This document shows positions 41,537 through 50,598 of a stretch of 64,000 bases of DNA, one piece after another (position 1 is the stretch's first letter; every line of letters starts with the position of its first letter). This DNA is from Sulfolobus sp. S-194 (lineage in GTDB: Archaea > Thermoproteota > Thermoprotei_A > Sulfolobales > Sulfolobaceae), in the NCBI RefSeq assembly GCF_012222305.1, contig NZ_CP035730.1, forward strand, positions 1,701,501 to 1,765,500, in the 5' to 3' direction. The position numbers and the translations under genes were made by a program. The notes below the pieces were generated by a model. The model had not been told where the DNA came from and made no database searches. It saw only the letters and a list, made by a program, of their open reading frames with translations.

Positions 41537-42977
41537 AATTTCTCCATGTAATGTTTTTAATCAGAAAATTAAGGAGTATATTGAATATTATGGTGATGAT
41601 TATAACCAAATCTGTAGCAAGTATCATTATCTATTAAAAATATTTATTTTATCATTAATAGCAATAACTACACTAGGAATGCTTTTATTAAGATTCTTGC
41701 TATTTCTTGATATACCAATCGGGTTAATAACATATACTTATCCTTTGATTTATACTTGGTCTAGAAGAGAAGAATATAAGAAAACTGTAAACTTAGAAGC
41801 CCCCTTTACGACTATAATAGTCTATGTTAATTCAATTGTAGATAAAAGTTTATTATATACTTTTAAGGAATTATCAGAAGTTAGAGAGTTAAAAATAGCC
41901 AGAATTGAGTACGCATTCCTTAATAAAATGATAGAATATATGGGGTTTTCATACATTAAAGCATTAGAAAAGAGAGCTAATTTACACCGCGGAGATTTAT
42001 TAGGGAAATTATATGACAATTATCTTGTTGCTTTAAATCTAGGTATAACTATTAAGGATAGATTAAGGGATGTATTAAAAGATGTAATGTATGAGTTGAA
42101 AGAATCATATAAGACCTATATCGATAAATCAGCCGAATTAGCAGAAATTCAGTTTGCTTTGTTATTATTACTTCCTATTGTATTGCTCGGATTTGCATTT
42201 ACTTTTAAAACATCAATTACTGAACTTTTGCTTCCTTTACTCTTTATTCCTCCACTGGTTTTTGTAATTTCGACCATTCAACCGGGAGTTGACTATAATA
42301 TTAAACATGGCAAGTATATTTATTCTCTTATAATAATTCCGATAGCTATATTTATTCCTATACAAATAGCATTTAGATTAATAATAATTTTTTCGATACT
42401 CTTATTCGTAAGTTTCTTTGTATATCAACAAATACAATTAGCTAATGAACTAGAGAAATCATTGCCAATATTACTTAAGGAAATAGCAGAGTATCTGAGA
42501 CTCGGATACACTATACAAAATGCAATACCTAGAATAAAAATTAACTCATCTAAACTAAATAAAGTTCTAGGTGAGCTCTTAAGACAACCAAATGAGATCT
42601 CAACACCTTCAAAACTATTTAATATGAGCATGAAAGTTTTATTTATTATCTCAAAATCCGGTTCTTCCTCAGTAGCTTTAGAGGAATTAGCTAATGCTAT
42701 TAATGAAATAGTATATGCTAAACAATCTCTTGTTAGACAACTTAGACTATATGATGCTATGATAGTATTAACTCCAATAATGTTATGGTTAGCATTTGGT
42801 ACTTTAAATAAAATAGTAAGTACCATATTTCCAGAAATAGATATAATCTCAGCTTATAGTATTGGTTCTGTATTTTTATTCTCTAAACTATCTAGATTTA
42901 CACTACTATATTTCCCAGCACTTTTGCTTCTTGTGGTAATCTTGCTGATACTTTCGTTTTTGCCTCCCGTCTTTTAA
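41505..42977 (+). CDS. upsF: UpsF, pilus assembly membrane protein
   Basis: A 490-residue polytopic protein of the TadC/PilC family forming the membrane platform for the pilus. It has two T2SF-like cytoplasmic domains, about 60-200 and 310-430. Grouped membrane helices sit near 48-85 (IFILSLIAITTLGMLLLRFL), 220-260, 275-305 and 465-490. Several GTG/TTG starts near the beginning overlap upsE; the first is listed, but a later one is possible. Confidence 0.9.
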   Translation: MRLVLRVLLNKISPCNVFNQKIKEYIEYYGDDYNQICSKYHYLLKIFILSLIAITTLGMLLLRFLLFLDIPIGLITYTYPLIYTWSRREEYKKTVNLEAPFTTIIVYVNSIVDKSLLYTFKELSEVRELKIARIEYAFLNKMIEYMGFSYIKALEKRANLHRGDLLGKLYDNYLVALNLGITIKDRLRDVLKDVMYELKESYKTYIDKSAELAEIQFALLLLLPIVLLGFAFTFKTSITELLLPLLFIPPLVFVISTIQPGVDYNIKHGKYIYSLIIIPIAIFIPIQIAFRLIIIFSILLFVSFFVYQQIQLANELEKSLPILLKEIAEYLRLGYTIQNAIPRIKINSSKLNKVLGELLRQPNEISTPSKLFNMSMKVLFIISKSGSSSVALEELANAINEIVYAKQSLVRQLRLYDAMIVLTPIMLWLAFGTLNKIVSTIFPEIDIISAYSIGSVFLFSKLSRFTLLYFPALLLLVVILLILSFLPPVF

Positions 42978-43003
42978 TAGTTTATAATTATACGGGAAAC
43001 GAT

Positions 43004-43459
43004 ATGAGAAGGACTAAAGGGATTTCGTCAATATTGGGAACTGTAATAGTATTAGCAATAACTATAGCTCTAGGAGCATTGTTATATGCATATGCGAACG
43101 GAATGTTCAGTAATCTAACTCAAAATGTTAATGTTGGTGCTCAAGCTCAAATTATTGTAAATCCTTCAAGTGGCGAATCCTATCTTCAGTTTTCCTTGAC
43201 AAATAATGGTAATATCCAAGTTATTATATATAATATTACAATAAGAGGAGCTGGCAATGCCAGTTCTTTAGGCTATGCAAGCAATAGTATATCTATACAA
43301 TTGAATCCGGGCCAATCATATCAAAACATAATACCAATAACTAGTTCTAGCTTATCTGTACAAGCAGGCAATTATTATACTGTAATATTTCTTGGCAAAA
43401 CTTCAACAGGCAAACCGTTCTCAATAGTTCTAAATGTGCTTGCTAGTGAGACAGAGTGA
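43004..43459 (+). CDS. upsA: UpsA, pilin
   Basis: A 151-residue pilin. The class III signal peptide MRRTKG is cut by PibD just before ISSILGTVIVLAITIALGAL, the hydrophobic helix forming the pilus core. The remainder is a Ser/Thr/Asn-rich beta domain with possible N-glycosylation sites (NITI, NASS). UpsA and UpsB together build the pilus fibre that mediates cell aggregation after UV. Confidence 0.9.
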   Translation: MRRTKGISSILGTVIVLAITIALGALLYAYANGMFSNLTQNVNVGAQAQIIVNPSSGESYLQFSLTNNGNIQVIIYNITIRGAGNASSLGYASNSISIQLNPGQSYQNIIPITSSSLSVQAGNYYTVIFLGKTSTGKPFSIVLNVLASETE

Positions 43460-43464
43460 TTAGA

Positions 43465-43860
43465 ATGAAAGCTATTTCTTCAATTTTTTCTTCACTCATT
43501 GTTACTATGATAACTCTAAGTTTAGTAGTACCATTATTTCTCTATTTTAACGGATTATATGAAAATAATAATGGAATCATAAATCAAAATTTTAATAAAC
43601 TAAGCAATGCTGCACTTACTCAATTATCTATAATAAATCTCGGAAATAACACAAGTCAAGTATATTTTTATAACTATGGGAAAAGTGAGATTACTATTAC
43701 CTTAATAATTATAAATAACAAAGAATATCACATAAATGTAATTATAAAATCAAACGAGATTATTTCATTAAGTAAAATAATTGGTGCTAATTTAGTTCTA
43801 ACGAATTCTACTTTAATAATAGAAATGAACGATAATTATTACTACTATAGTATTAGATAA
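43465..43860 (+). CDS. upsB: UpsB, pilin
   Basis: A 131-residue second pilin with a very short class III signal (MKA) before ISSIFSSLIVTMITLSLVVP. The ATG at 43465 is chosen because GTGA, which contains the upsA stop, lies at ribosome-binding distance; a GTG start three codons earlier is possible. The small exposed domain carries several N-glycosylation-like sites (NNTS, NSTL). Its end overlaps the convergent regulator gene by 8 nt. Confidence 0.88.
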   Translation: MKAISSIFSSLIVTMITLSLVVPLFLYFNGLYENNNGIINQNFNKLSNAALTQLSIINLGNNTSQVYFYNYGKSEITITLIIINNKEYHINVIIKSNEIISLSKIIGANLVLTNSTLIIEMNDNYYYYSIR

Positions 43861-44116
43861 GATTTATATCTTTTTTTACATTAATTTCAATTTCTAGTCC
43901 TTTTTCCAAAGCATTAAGTATCTCTTTTCCTTTTTCTGTAAGTCTATATACTTTATGGGATCCCTTAGAATAAATAGTCTCTATAAGTTTTAGATCTTCT
44001 AAAACATGGAATAACGCTAACACTTCATATCGTGGTAATCCAGAATAGACTACAACTTCACCAGGATTAACGTGTCCTTTTTTAATTGCTTCTAATACTA
44101 ATTTTATCTCATACAT
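43853..44116 (-). CDS. Winged-helix transcription regulator (87 aa)
   Basis: A single winged helix-turn-helix domain (KKGHVNPGEVVVYSGLPRYE, then LEDLKLIETIYSKGSHKVYR, then LTEKGKEILNAL). It belongs to the PadR/MarR-like small archaeal regulators. It sits, on the opposite strand, between the pilus operon and the endonuclease III gene, with which it shares a divergent promoter region. A role in controlling this locus is inference from position. Confidence 0.78.
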   Translation of the reverse strand: MYEIKLVLEAIKKGHVNPGEVVVYSGLPRYEVLALFHVLEDLKLIETIYSKGSHKVYRLTEKGKEILNALEKGLEIEINVKKDINLI

Positions 44117-44137
44117 CAATTATCACATTTATTTTAA

Positions 44138-44148
44138 ACCTTTTTAAG
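44138..44148 (+). promoter_or_regulatory. TATA box of the endonuclease III operon
   Basis: CCTTTTTAAGG is centred 25 nt upstream of the GTG start, fitting a leaderless transcript. No ANTTTC hexamer lies between it and the start, unlike at upsX. Confidence 0.45.
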
Positions 44149-44167
44149 GCGAATAGCAAATATACTA

Positions 44168-44842
44168 GTGTGTAACCCAAAAGAACTTTTAAATAAATTG
44201 TATAATGTTTATTCTATAGACCCTAAGGACTTTGTAGCATATTATGTGTGTAAAAACACAGATGATGTGTTTAAAACATTTGTTGCCACAATTCTCTCAC
44301 AGAATTCTACTGATAAAGCAACATATGTTGCGTATAACAATCTTGAAAGCAAAATTGGAGTTACGGTTGATAAGATTTTAAATATAAGCGAAGATGAGCT
44401 TAAGAAAGTTATCAAGATTGTAGGTCTTTCAACTTCAAAGGCAAGATATATAAAGAATATAGCATTATTTTTCAAAAGAAATAAAATAGAAGAGCTTGCA
44501 AGACTTCCTTGCGAGAAACTGAGGGAACTATTTCTTACTGTAGAAGGAATAGGTGAAAAAACTGCTGATGTTGTTCTAGTAAATTGTTTTAAATGCAAAG
44601 TTTTCCCAGTAGATACACATATAAAAAGAGTTATGACTCGTCTAGGCATTTTGGGGTCTAATCCGAAGTATAAAGAAATTGCTAATTTCTTTATTTCGTC
44701 ACTTAATGAAGATGAATTGCTAGAATTACATCAATTACTAATACTCCACGGAAGAAAAACTTGTGCTGCAAGAAAACCTTTATGCGATAAATGTGTAATA
44801 AATTATTGCTGTGAATATTTCTCTCGAATGGGTAAACACTAA
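44168..44842 (+). CDS. nth: Endonuclease III (DNA glycosylase/AP lyase)
   Basis: A 224-residue HhH-GPD glycosylase removing oxidised or UV-damaged pyrimidines. The hairpin VEGIGEKTADVVL provides the catalytic lysine, FPVDTHIKRVMTRLG the catalytic aspartate. The C-terminal FeS motif C-x6-C-x2-C-x5-C is intact (CAARKPLCDKC then C). In Sulfolobales an endonuclease III gene flanks the ups operon and belongs to the UV response. It overlaps the ParB-like gene by 32 nt. Confidence 0.93.
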   Translation: MCNPKELLNKLYNVYSIDPKDFVAYYVCKNTDDVFKTFVATILSQNSTDKATYVAYNNLESKIGVTVDKILNISEDELKKVIKIVGLSTSKARYIKNIALFFKRNKIEELARLPCEKLRELFLTVEGIGEKTADVVLVNCFKCKVFPVDTHIKRVMTRLGILGSNPKYKEIANFFISSLNEDELLELHQLLILHGRKTCAARKPLCDKCVINYCCEYFSRMGKH

Positions 44843-45380
44843 GGATTTGTTACCTCATGAAGATATTATTCCTTCTATAGTAGAAGAAAATATTATAAAT
44901 ATAAAGAAAAAACAAAAAATAGTCCCTATAATAGTAGATAACAATACTAATCTTATATTAGATGGTCACCATAGGTATTATGCTTTTGTAAAATTAGGAA
45001 TAAGGAAGATCCCTGTATACTATGTAAATTATATGAGTAGTAATATAATTGTAAATACATGGTATAGGTTAATTTACCCTCCACTGGTGTTATCATTAAA
45101 TGTAAATGGAGAGTATTGTGTTACAGATAATGAAACTAAAATTTTATGTGATAATTCGCTTTATAAACTATACTGGCGACAAAATATGTTAGAACAAATT
45201 TTAATAAAAAATGGTTATAAGATTATAAAAAATTTAAAAGAAGGGTTATATATTCCTCCTCTAGATAAAGAATATGTTATTAATATTGCTCTAAAAGGAT
45301 TAAGATTTCCACCAAAATCAACTAGGCACGAGTATAAATTTTATATAGCTAAAGAAGAAATTGGGATTAATGAATATTAG
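44811..45380 (+). CDS. ParB-like nuclease/kinase-fold protein
   Basis: A 189-residue protein whose first 90 residues form a ParB/Srx fold with the active-site motif LILDGHHRYYAFVKLGI. The rest is unassigned. Related archaeal proteins are ParB-like DNases and the ADP-dependent serine kinase SerK, which has the same DGHHR core. In S. acidocaldarius the gene at this position is described as ParB-like and UV-response-linked. It overlaps both neighbours, so it is co-translated with endonuclease III and the glycosyltransferase. Confidence 0.82.
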   Translation: MNISLEWVNTKDLLPHEDIIPSIVEENIINIKKKQKIVPIIVDNNTNLILDGHHRYYAFVKLGIRKIPVYYVNYMSSNIIVNTWYRLIYPPLVLSLNVNGEYCVTDNETKILCDNSLYKLYWRQNMLEQILIKNGYKIIKNLKEGLYIPPLDKEYVINIALKGLRFPPKSTRHEYKFYIAKEEIGINEY

Positions 45381-46752
45381 TTGGTTACTTCAGTTTTTAA
45401 TATTTCTTTACCCAGCATTGTTTGTCATATATCAAATGTTTTTGTATAGGATTGCTAATAATACTATTAATTCGGATTATATGGAAGTTAAAAATTATCC
45501 CTTCTTATCTATTATAGTTCCTACAAAAGGTGAAAAAATATCTGTTATTCAAGGCTTGATAAAAAATATCTCGGAATTAATATGGGATAAAGACAAAATG
45601 GAAGTAATTATTGTTTCTGATGATACAGAAGAATATTTTAATGAAATAAAAAGAAACCTAGTTATTCCAGAAGGTTTAAAAGTATATTTATATAGAAGAG
45701 AAAAGAAGCTAGGTTACAAAAGTGGTGCTTTACTATATGGATATGAGAGGTCTAGAGGCGAGCTAGTATTAACTATTGATGTAGATTCCAGGTTACAGAA
45801 AGACGCACTTATAAAGGCTTATTCTAGAATGATAACTAATAATTGTGATGCTGTAGCCCTACAGTGGGTAGGGTATTCAGAGAACACCTACTCTAAATTA
45901 GCTAAGGGTATAATGGCTTCTACTTTTTTTGCTAGCAAAGCTTTATTTGAGGGCAAAGAGAAAATGCACTTAACTGTTTTCCCAGTCGGTAGTGGTACCT
46001 TGTTTAGAAGGGATGCATTAGAAAGTGTCGGGGGTTGGGACTATAAAATAATTCAAGACGACCTAGAAATAGGTACAAGATTAGTATATAAAAATAAAAA
46101 AATATGTTCCTCTGGTGTTCCAATTTATATTGAAGTGCCTGACAATTTCTTTTCATTCTATATTCAACAAACAAGATGGGCTATGGGTACTGGGGAAGTT
46201 ATTAGAAATAGGTTAAGATATATAATAACAGCGAAAGTTAGCTTACTAAAAAAGATAGATATGTTATTTCATTTATTACAATATACTCCAATTCTCTTTA
46301 CATTTATAGGGTCAATGGTATTAGTAGTATTGGCCCCCTTTATTAATTATGATCCCTTAAAAACTCCATTATTTCTATTTTGGGGTATTGTATTAGGTTT
46401 ATATGCATATGTAATTTATGAGGTTGCCATAAAATTAGGTTTTAGAAGAAGAGATGCTATATTCTCGTTAGGTAGGGTATCTGGATTTACAGTAGCAATA
46501 TCACCATTTATATTCTATTATTTTCTAAAAGGTTTATTAAGTAAAAGAAAAACCTATATTATTACACCTAAGGGTGGAAATAAAGCAAGCAAGCAATATA
46601 GGACTATAATTAGTATAGGACTTCTAGGGATTATATATACCCTTGCTGTTATAATATATCTATTACACCAAAATTATTTTACCTCTTTATGGTTAGCCTA
46701 TTACTCTTCTGGTTTCTTGTATACTTTATTAACTTTTAACAAGGAATTATGA
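45370..46752 (+). CDS. Membrane glycosyltransferase, family 2
   Basis: A 460-residue inverting GT-A enzyme. One membrane helix opens the protein (ISWLLQFLIFLYPALFVIYQ). The catalytic domain has SIIVPTKGE, a DVDSR metal motif, QDDLEIGTRLVYK and the processive-type QQTRWAMGTG motif. Several helices follow. It resembles cellulose-synthase/Csl-type transferases. At this locus a glycosyltransferase is thought to add species-specific sugars to the S-layer or pili. The ATG is preferred to the TTG three codons earlier. Confidence 0.88.
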   Translation: MNISWLLQFLIFLYPALFVIYQMFLYRIANNTINSDYMEVKNYPFLSIIVPTKGEKISVIQGLIKNISELIWDKDKMEVIIVSDDTEEYFNEIKRNLVIPEGLKVYLYRREKKLGYKSGALLYGYERSRGELVLTIDVDSRLQKDALIKAYSRMITNNCDAVALQWVGYSENTYSKLAKGIMASTFFASKALFEGKEKMHLTVFPVGSGTLFRRDALESVGGWDYKIIQDDLEIGTRLVYKNKKICSSGVPIYIEVPDNFFSFYIQQTRWAMGTGEVIRNRLRYIITAKVSLLKKIDMLFHLLQYTPILFTFIGSMVLVVLAPFINYDPLKTPLFLFWGIVLGLYAYVIYEVAIKLGFRRRDAIFSLGRVSGFTVAISPFIFYYFLKGLLSKRKTYIITPKGGNKASKQYRTIISIGLLGIIYTLAVIIYLLHQNYFTSLWLAYYSSGFLYTLLTFNKEL

Positions 46753-46792
46753 ACAAATCTTTTTAATAGCCTAATTGGTTATCTACATCTGG

Positions 46793-49411
46793 ATGGACAT
46801 TAATTATACAAATTACTTTACCGATGATGAAATACTAAATCTGTTAACGTCTCAAGTATCACGTTGGTTTAAAGAGAAATACAAGACCTTTACCCCGCCT
46901 CAGCGTGGTGCTATACCCTTAATAAAGATGAATAAAAATGTCTTAGTATCTAGTCCTACTGGTAGTGGTAAAACGCTTGCAGCATTTCTTGGAATATTAG
47001 ATACATTAATTGATTTAGGATATAAGAATCAATTAGAGGACAAAATTTATGCTATTTACATATCCCCTTTAAGGGCTCTTAACAATGATATGAAAAGAAA
47101 CCTATTTGAACCTTTACAAGAACTAAGAGAGAAGAACCCAGATTTACCTGAAATAAAAATTGCCGTAAGGACCAGTGATACCTCTTCCTATGAAAAACAG
47201 AAGATGTTACGAAATCCTCCTCACATTCTGATTACAACTCCAGAATCATTTGGAATTTCACTAGTATCTCCAAAATTTAGAGAGAAACTCAGTGACGCAA
47301 AATGGATTATAGTTGATGAAATTCATGAACTAGCTAACAGTAAAAGGGGAGCTTATTTAATGGGTATGTTAGAATTATATCAAGCTTTAGTTGCAAAAAA
47401 TGAATTAGTTAGAATAGGCTTAAGCGCTACGGTATCTCCTTTAGACGAAGTAGCAAAATTCTTAGTTGGTAAAGACAGAGAATATAATATAGTAGATGCA
47501 CGATTTGTTAAACCCATAGATATCAGAGTAATTTCACCAGTAAAAGATTTAGTTCATGCAACAGAAGAAGAAGTAAGCCAAGGAATATATTCGTTCTTAG
47601 TAGAAGAAATAAAAAAACATAAAACAACTTTGATATTCACTAATACAAGAAGTGCAGCTGAAAGAGTATCATATAAATTAAGGAAAATTTTTGAAACAGA
47701 GAAGATTTTTGACAGTGATTTAGTAGCAGCACATCATAGTAGTCTTAGTAGGGATGTAAGATTAGAAGTAGAGGAAAAGTTAAAAAGAGGAGAATTAAAG
47801 GTAGTCGTATCATCTACTAGCCTAGAGTTAGGAATTGATATAGGATATATTGATTTAGTTATTCTTCTTAGTAGCCCCAAAAGTGTAAGTAGATTACTAC
47901 AAAGAATTGGAAGAGCTGGACATAATATAAGGAATATAAGTAAAGGTAGAATTGTTGTTGTAGATAGGGACGATTTAGTAGAATGTACCGTCTTAGCTAA
48001 GTTAGCCAGGGATAGAAAGATAGATAAGATTCACATCCCAATGAAGCCTTTAGATGTTTTGTCTCAACTTATAGTCGCTGCTTCCTTAATTACTCCAATT
48101 AATAAAGAAGAATTATTTAAAATTATAACTAGAGCTTATAATTATTACGACTTAGACTATAAAGAGTTTGATTCTGTCTTGTCGTATTTACAAGGTAATT
48201 ATGAGCTAGAAGCTAAAAATGTGTACTCTAAGATTAGAGTTGAAAATAACATAATTAAGCCTAAAAGAGGATCTAGAATGATATTCTTTTTAAATAGTGG
48301 TACTATTCCAGATGAAGCCAATATAGCAGTAAAGACAGAAGATGGAAAATACGTAGGCAATTTGGAAGAGGATTTCGCTGAAATTCTAATTCCAGGTGAC
48401 ATATTTGTATTATCAGGAAAAACTTATGAGTTTATTAGAAGTGAAGGTAATCTAGCAATTGTTAGAAGTGCTGAAGGTCAAAAGCCAACAGTTCCAAGTT
48501 GGTTCTCAGAAATGCTTCCTTTAGCTTACGATTCTGCATTAGAGGTTGGAAAGTTTAGGGGCTTTGTGGCTAATTTAATTGAAAAAGGTATTAATAAGAA
48601 AGAAGCTATTGAGATTATCGCAAAGGAATATGAAATTAGTAAAAATGCAGCCTGGTCTATATATGAGTATGTATTAGAAGAATACTTATTTACAAATGGT
48701 ATTGTTCCTACTGATAAATTAATTTTAATAGAAATATATGATGAAGAGAATAGGAGAAATTTTATATTTCACGCTCTTTACGGTAGAAGGGCTCTTGACG
48801 CATTATCTAGGGCGGTAGCTTTCGTAATTAGTGAAGAATTAAATTTGGATTTGAGGATATCTATTACCGATAATGGTTTTATTATAACTATACCTAAAAT
48901 TATAGATTATGACATTAAGGATGTATTATATAAGCTAGACCCTAATGAAATGTATAAGATATTATCTAAAGTTATATTAAGAACAGAAATGATAAAGAAA
49001 AGATTCAGGCATTGTGCCGAAAGATCCTTTATGCTCTTAAGACGTTATAAGGGAAGGGAAACTAGTATTGATAGAAGACAACTTAATTCAGAGATTTTAC
49101 TAAACGTAGTCAAGGAATATGAAGGGTTTCCAGTATTGAAAGAGACAATAAGAGAAATATTGGAAGACTATATGGATATAGAAAAAGCTATAGAGATAGC
49201 TAAAAAAGTGAGAGAAGGAGAGATATATGTAAAGGTTATAGGTCCTAATAGAATTCCTAGTCCATTTGCCCATAACATTATCTTGAAAGAGCACTCTGAT
49301 GTTGTGCTAGCTGAAGAAAAGAGAGACTTATTGAGAAAGTTGCACGATAAGGTTATTGAATTCTTGAGGAATAAGGGAATTAATATCGATCTCAAATATA
49401 CTGAAATCTGA
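46793..49411 (+). CDS. Lhr/Hel112-type SF2 DNA helicase
   Basis: An 872-residue helicase with motif I SSPTGSGKTLAAFL, motif Ia SPLRALNNDMKR, a DEIH box in IVDEIHELANSKRGAYLMG, motif III LSATVSPLDEVA, and motif VI QRIGRAGHNI. A long Lhr-type C-terminal half follows. The S. solfataricus relative Hel112, described as RecQ-like, lies near the same pilus operon. It has a TATA-like CTTTTTAATAG 26-36 nt upstream of the ATG at 46793, so it can be expressed separately. A TTG six codons earlier is less likely. Confidence 0.92.
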   Translation: MDINYTNYFTDDEILNLLTSQVSRWFKEKYKTFTPPQRGAIPLIKMNKNVLVSSPTGSGKTLAAFLGILDTLIDLGYKNQLEDKIYAIYISPLRALNNDMKRNLFEPLQELREKNPDLPEIKIAVRTSDTSSYEKQKMLRNPPHILITTPESFGISLVSPKFREKLSDAKWIIVDEIHELANSKRGAYLMGMLELYQALVAKNELVRIGLSATVSPLDEVAKFLVGKDREYNIVDARFVKPIDIRVISPVKDLVHATEEEVSQGIYSFLVEEIKKHKTTLIFTNTRSAAERVSYKLRKIFETEKIFDSDLVAAHHSSLSRDVRLEVEEKLKRGELKVVVSSTSLELGIDIGYIDLVILLSSPKSVSRLLQRIGRAGHNIRNISKGRIVVVDRDDLVECTVLAKLARDRKIDKIHIPMKPLDVLSQLIVAASLITPINKEELFKIITRAYNYYDLDYKEFDSVLSYLQGNYELEAKNVYSKIRVENNIIKPKRGSRMIFFLNSGTIPDEANIAVKTEDGKYVGNLEEDFAEILIPGDIFVLSGKTYEFIRSEGNLAIVRSAEGQKPTVPSWFSEMLPLAYDSALEVGKFRGFVANLIEKGINKKEAIEIIAKEYEISKNAAWSIYEYVLEEYLFTNGIVPTDKLILIEIYDEENRRNFIFHALYGRRALDALSRAVAFVISEELNLDLRISITDNGFIITIPKIIDYDIKDVLYKLDPNEMYKILSKVILRTEMIKKRFRHCAERSFMLLRRYKGRETSIDRRQLNSEILLNVVKEYEGFPVLKETIREILEDYMDIEKAIEIAKKVREGEIYVKVIGPNRIPSPFAHNIILKEHSDVVLAEEKRDLLRKLHDKVIEFLRNKGINIDLKYTEI

Positions 49412-49660
49412 AATTCTATAGGATTTTACACAGTTGTTACTAGCTATAATCCATGGAAAATTCCAGTAAATCATGCCTATTATATCAATGATGCTAGGCT
49501 CACAAGACTCTTTGTGCGTATGTATAATAGCTTTAATTTTTGATAAGTACTTATAAAATTCTTCTGCATTAATTTCAAATCTCTTTTCATTTTTAGATAT
49601 ATTTTCAATGTAAATAATTGTGTTATCTTTTAAAAGAATTCCAATTTTCTCTTTTCTCAA
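49328..49660 (-). CDS. JAMM/JAB-like metalloprotease domain protein
   Basis: A 110-residue single-domain protein. AIIHTHKESCEPSIIDIIG gives the HxH and SxxD ligands of a JAMM zinc site, though the gap between HxH and SxxD is one residue shorter than usual. No clear catalytic glutamate is obvious at the N-terminus. Relatives cut ubiquitin-like tags or process phage tail proteins. The TTG start overlaps the stop of the upstream CBS gene, so they form an operon. Its last 84 nt are antisense to the helicase end. Confidence 0.65.
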   Translation of the reverse strand: MRKEKIGILLKDNTIIYIENISKNEKRFEINAEEFYKYLSKIKAIIHTHKESCEPSIIDIIGMIYWNFPWIIASNNCVKSYRISDFSIFEIDINSLIPQEFNNLIVQLSQ

Positions 49661-50559
49661 GGAGTTATCAACTCCTCTAAACCTGCTATTGTCTTAAGTA
49701 TATCAGTTCTAGTCACTATTCCTATAACTTTCTGATCTTGATTATATACTAGGAGTCTACCTACATTATATATTAACATTTTCTTTATTGCAGTCAAAAT
49801 ATCATCTTCGTCTCTTATGCTAATAACATTAGTTTTCATATAATCACTTACTTTTGCATCATGTTTTCCCTCAAAGAAAGCCTTAATTATATCAGCCGTA
49901 GTCAAGATTCCTAGCGTTTTTCCTTCATTGTCAAGTACTGGTGCTCCTCTGATTCCCTCTTTGTAAAATATTTGAGATGCTTCTTTTAAAGTCATATCCG
50001 GTTTTAGGGCTACTAACTTCTTTGAGATCAAACTTTTTATCTGGACTTTTGGTATACTGATCATTCTAGTTACATCTGCAATTAGTTCTTTTCTTGTATC
50101 GTCAATATGTATAACAACTCCTTCTATTACTAGTCTAGTATAAGGAATAGGACCGATCTTTATAGAATCTCCCACTTTTAATTTTCTTAAGTCTCCGTTT
50201 ACTCTTAAAAGCACTTTATTCCCAGAAGGGTTTGTAATATCAAGAAGCTCAATATTACTAATTTTTATGTCCGTTTCTAGTCCATCCTTATATAAACTTA
50301 TTTGATCAAATACAGGTGTAATAATTGGATTTTTAATAGACTCATAAGCTTTTAAGGTAGGAACATAACCACCATTAGGTCCCGGCTTAGATTCTATTAA
50401 GCCTAATACTTTAAGGCTAAGAATTATGTTTCTAACTGTTCCCTCATCCTTTCCAATAACATCAGCAACTTCTTTGCTCTTTATCATTCTTTTATACCTG
50501 TTATATAGGTCTACTAATGCTAGAAGTATTTCCCTCTGAGTAGATGATAGATTCTGCAT
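49657..50559 (-). CDS. Winged-helix protein with paired CBS domains
   Basis: A 300-residue protein. Residues 1-75 are a winged helix (STQREILLALVDLYNRYKR, GKDEGTVRNIILSLKVLGLI), 80-165 a beta-rich linker, and 170-300 two CBS motifs (LKEASQIFYKEGIRGAPVLD, ILTAIKKMLIYNVGRLLVYN). CBS pairs bind AMP, ATP or SAM, so this is probably an energy-sensing transcription regulator. The ATG at 50559 is preferred over the TTG one codon upstream. It is followed directly by the JAMM-like gene. Confidence 0.85.
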   Translation of the reverse strand: MQNLSSTQREILLALVDLYNRYKRMIKSKEVADVIGKDEGTVRNIILSLKVLGLIESKPGPNGGYVPTLKAYESIKNPIITPVFDQISLYKDGLETDIKISNIELLDITNPSGNKVLLRVNGDLRKLKVGDSIKIGPIPYTRLVIEGVVIHIDDTRKELIADVTRMISIPKVQIKSLISKKLVALKPDMTLKEASQIFYKEGIRGAPVLDNEGKTLGILTTADIIKAFFEGKHDAKVSDYMKTNVISIRDEDDILTAIKKMLIYNVGRLLVYNQDQKVIGIVTRTDILKTIAGLEELITP

Positions 50560-50598
50560 CAATAATTATAATACAAGTTTAGGTTTAAAAATAATTCC

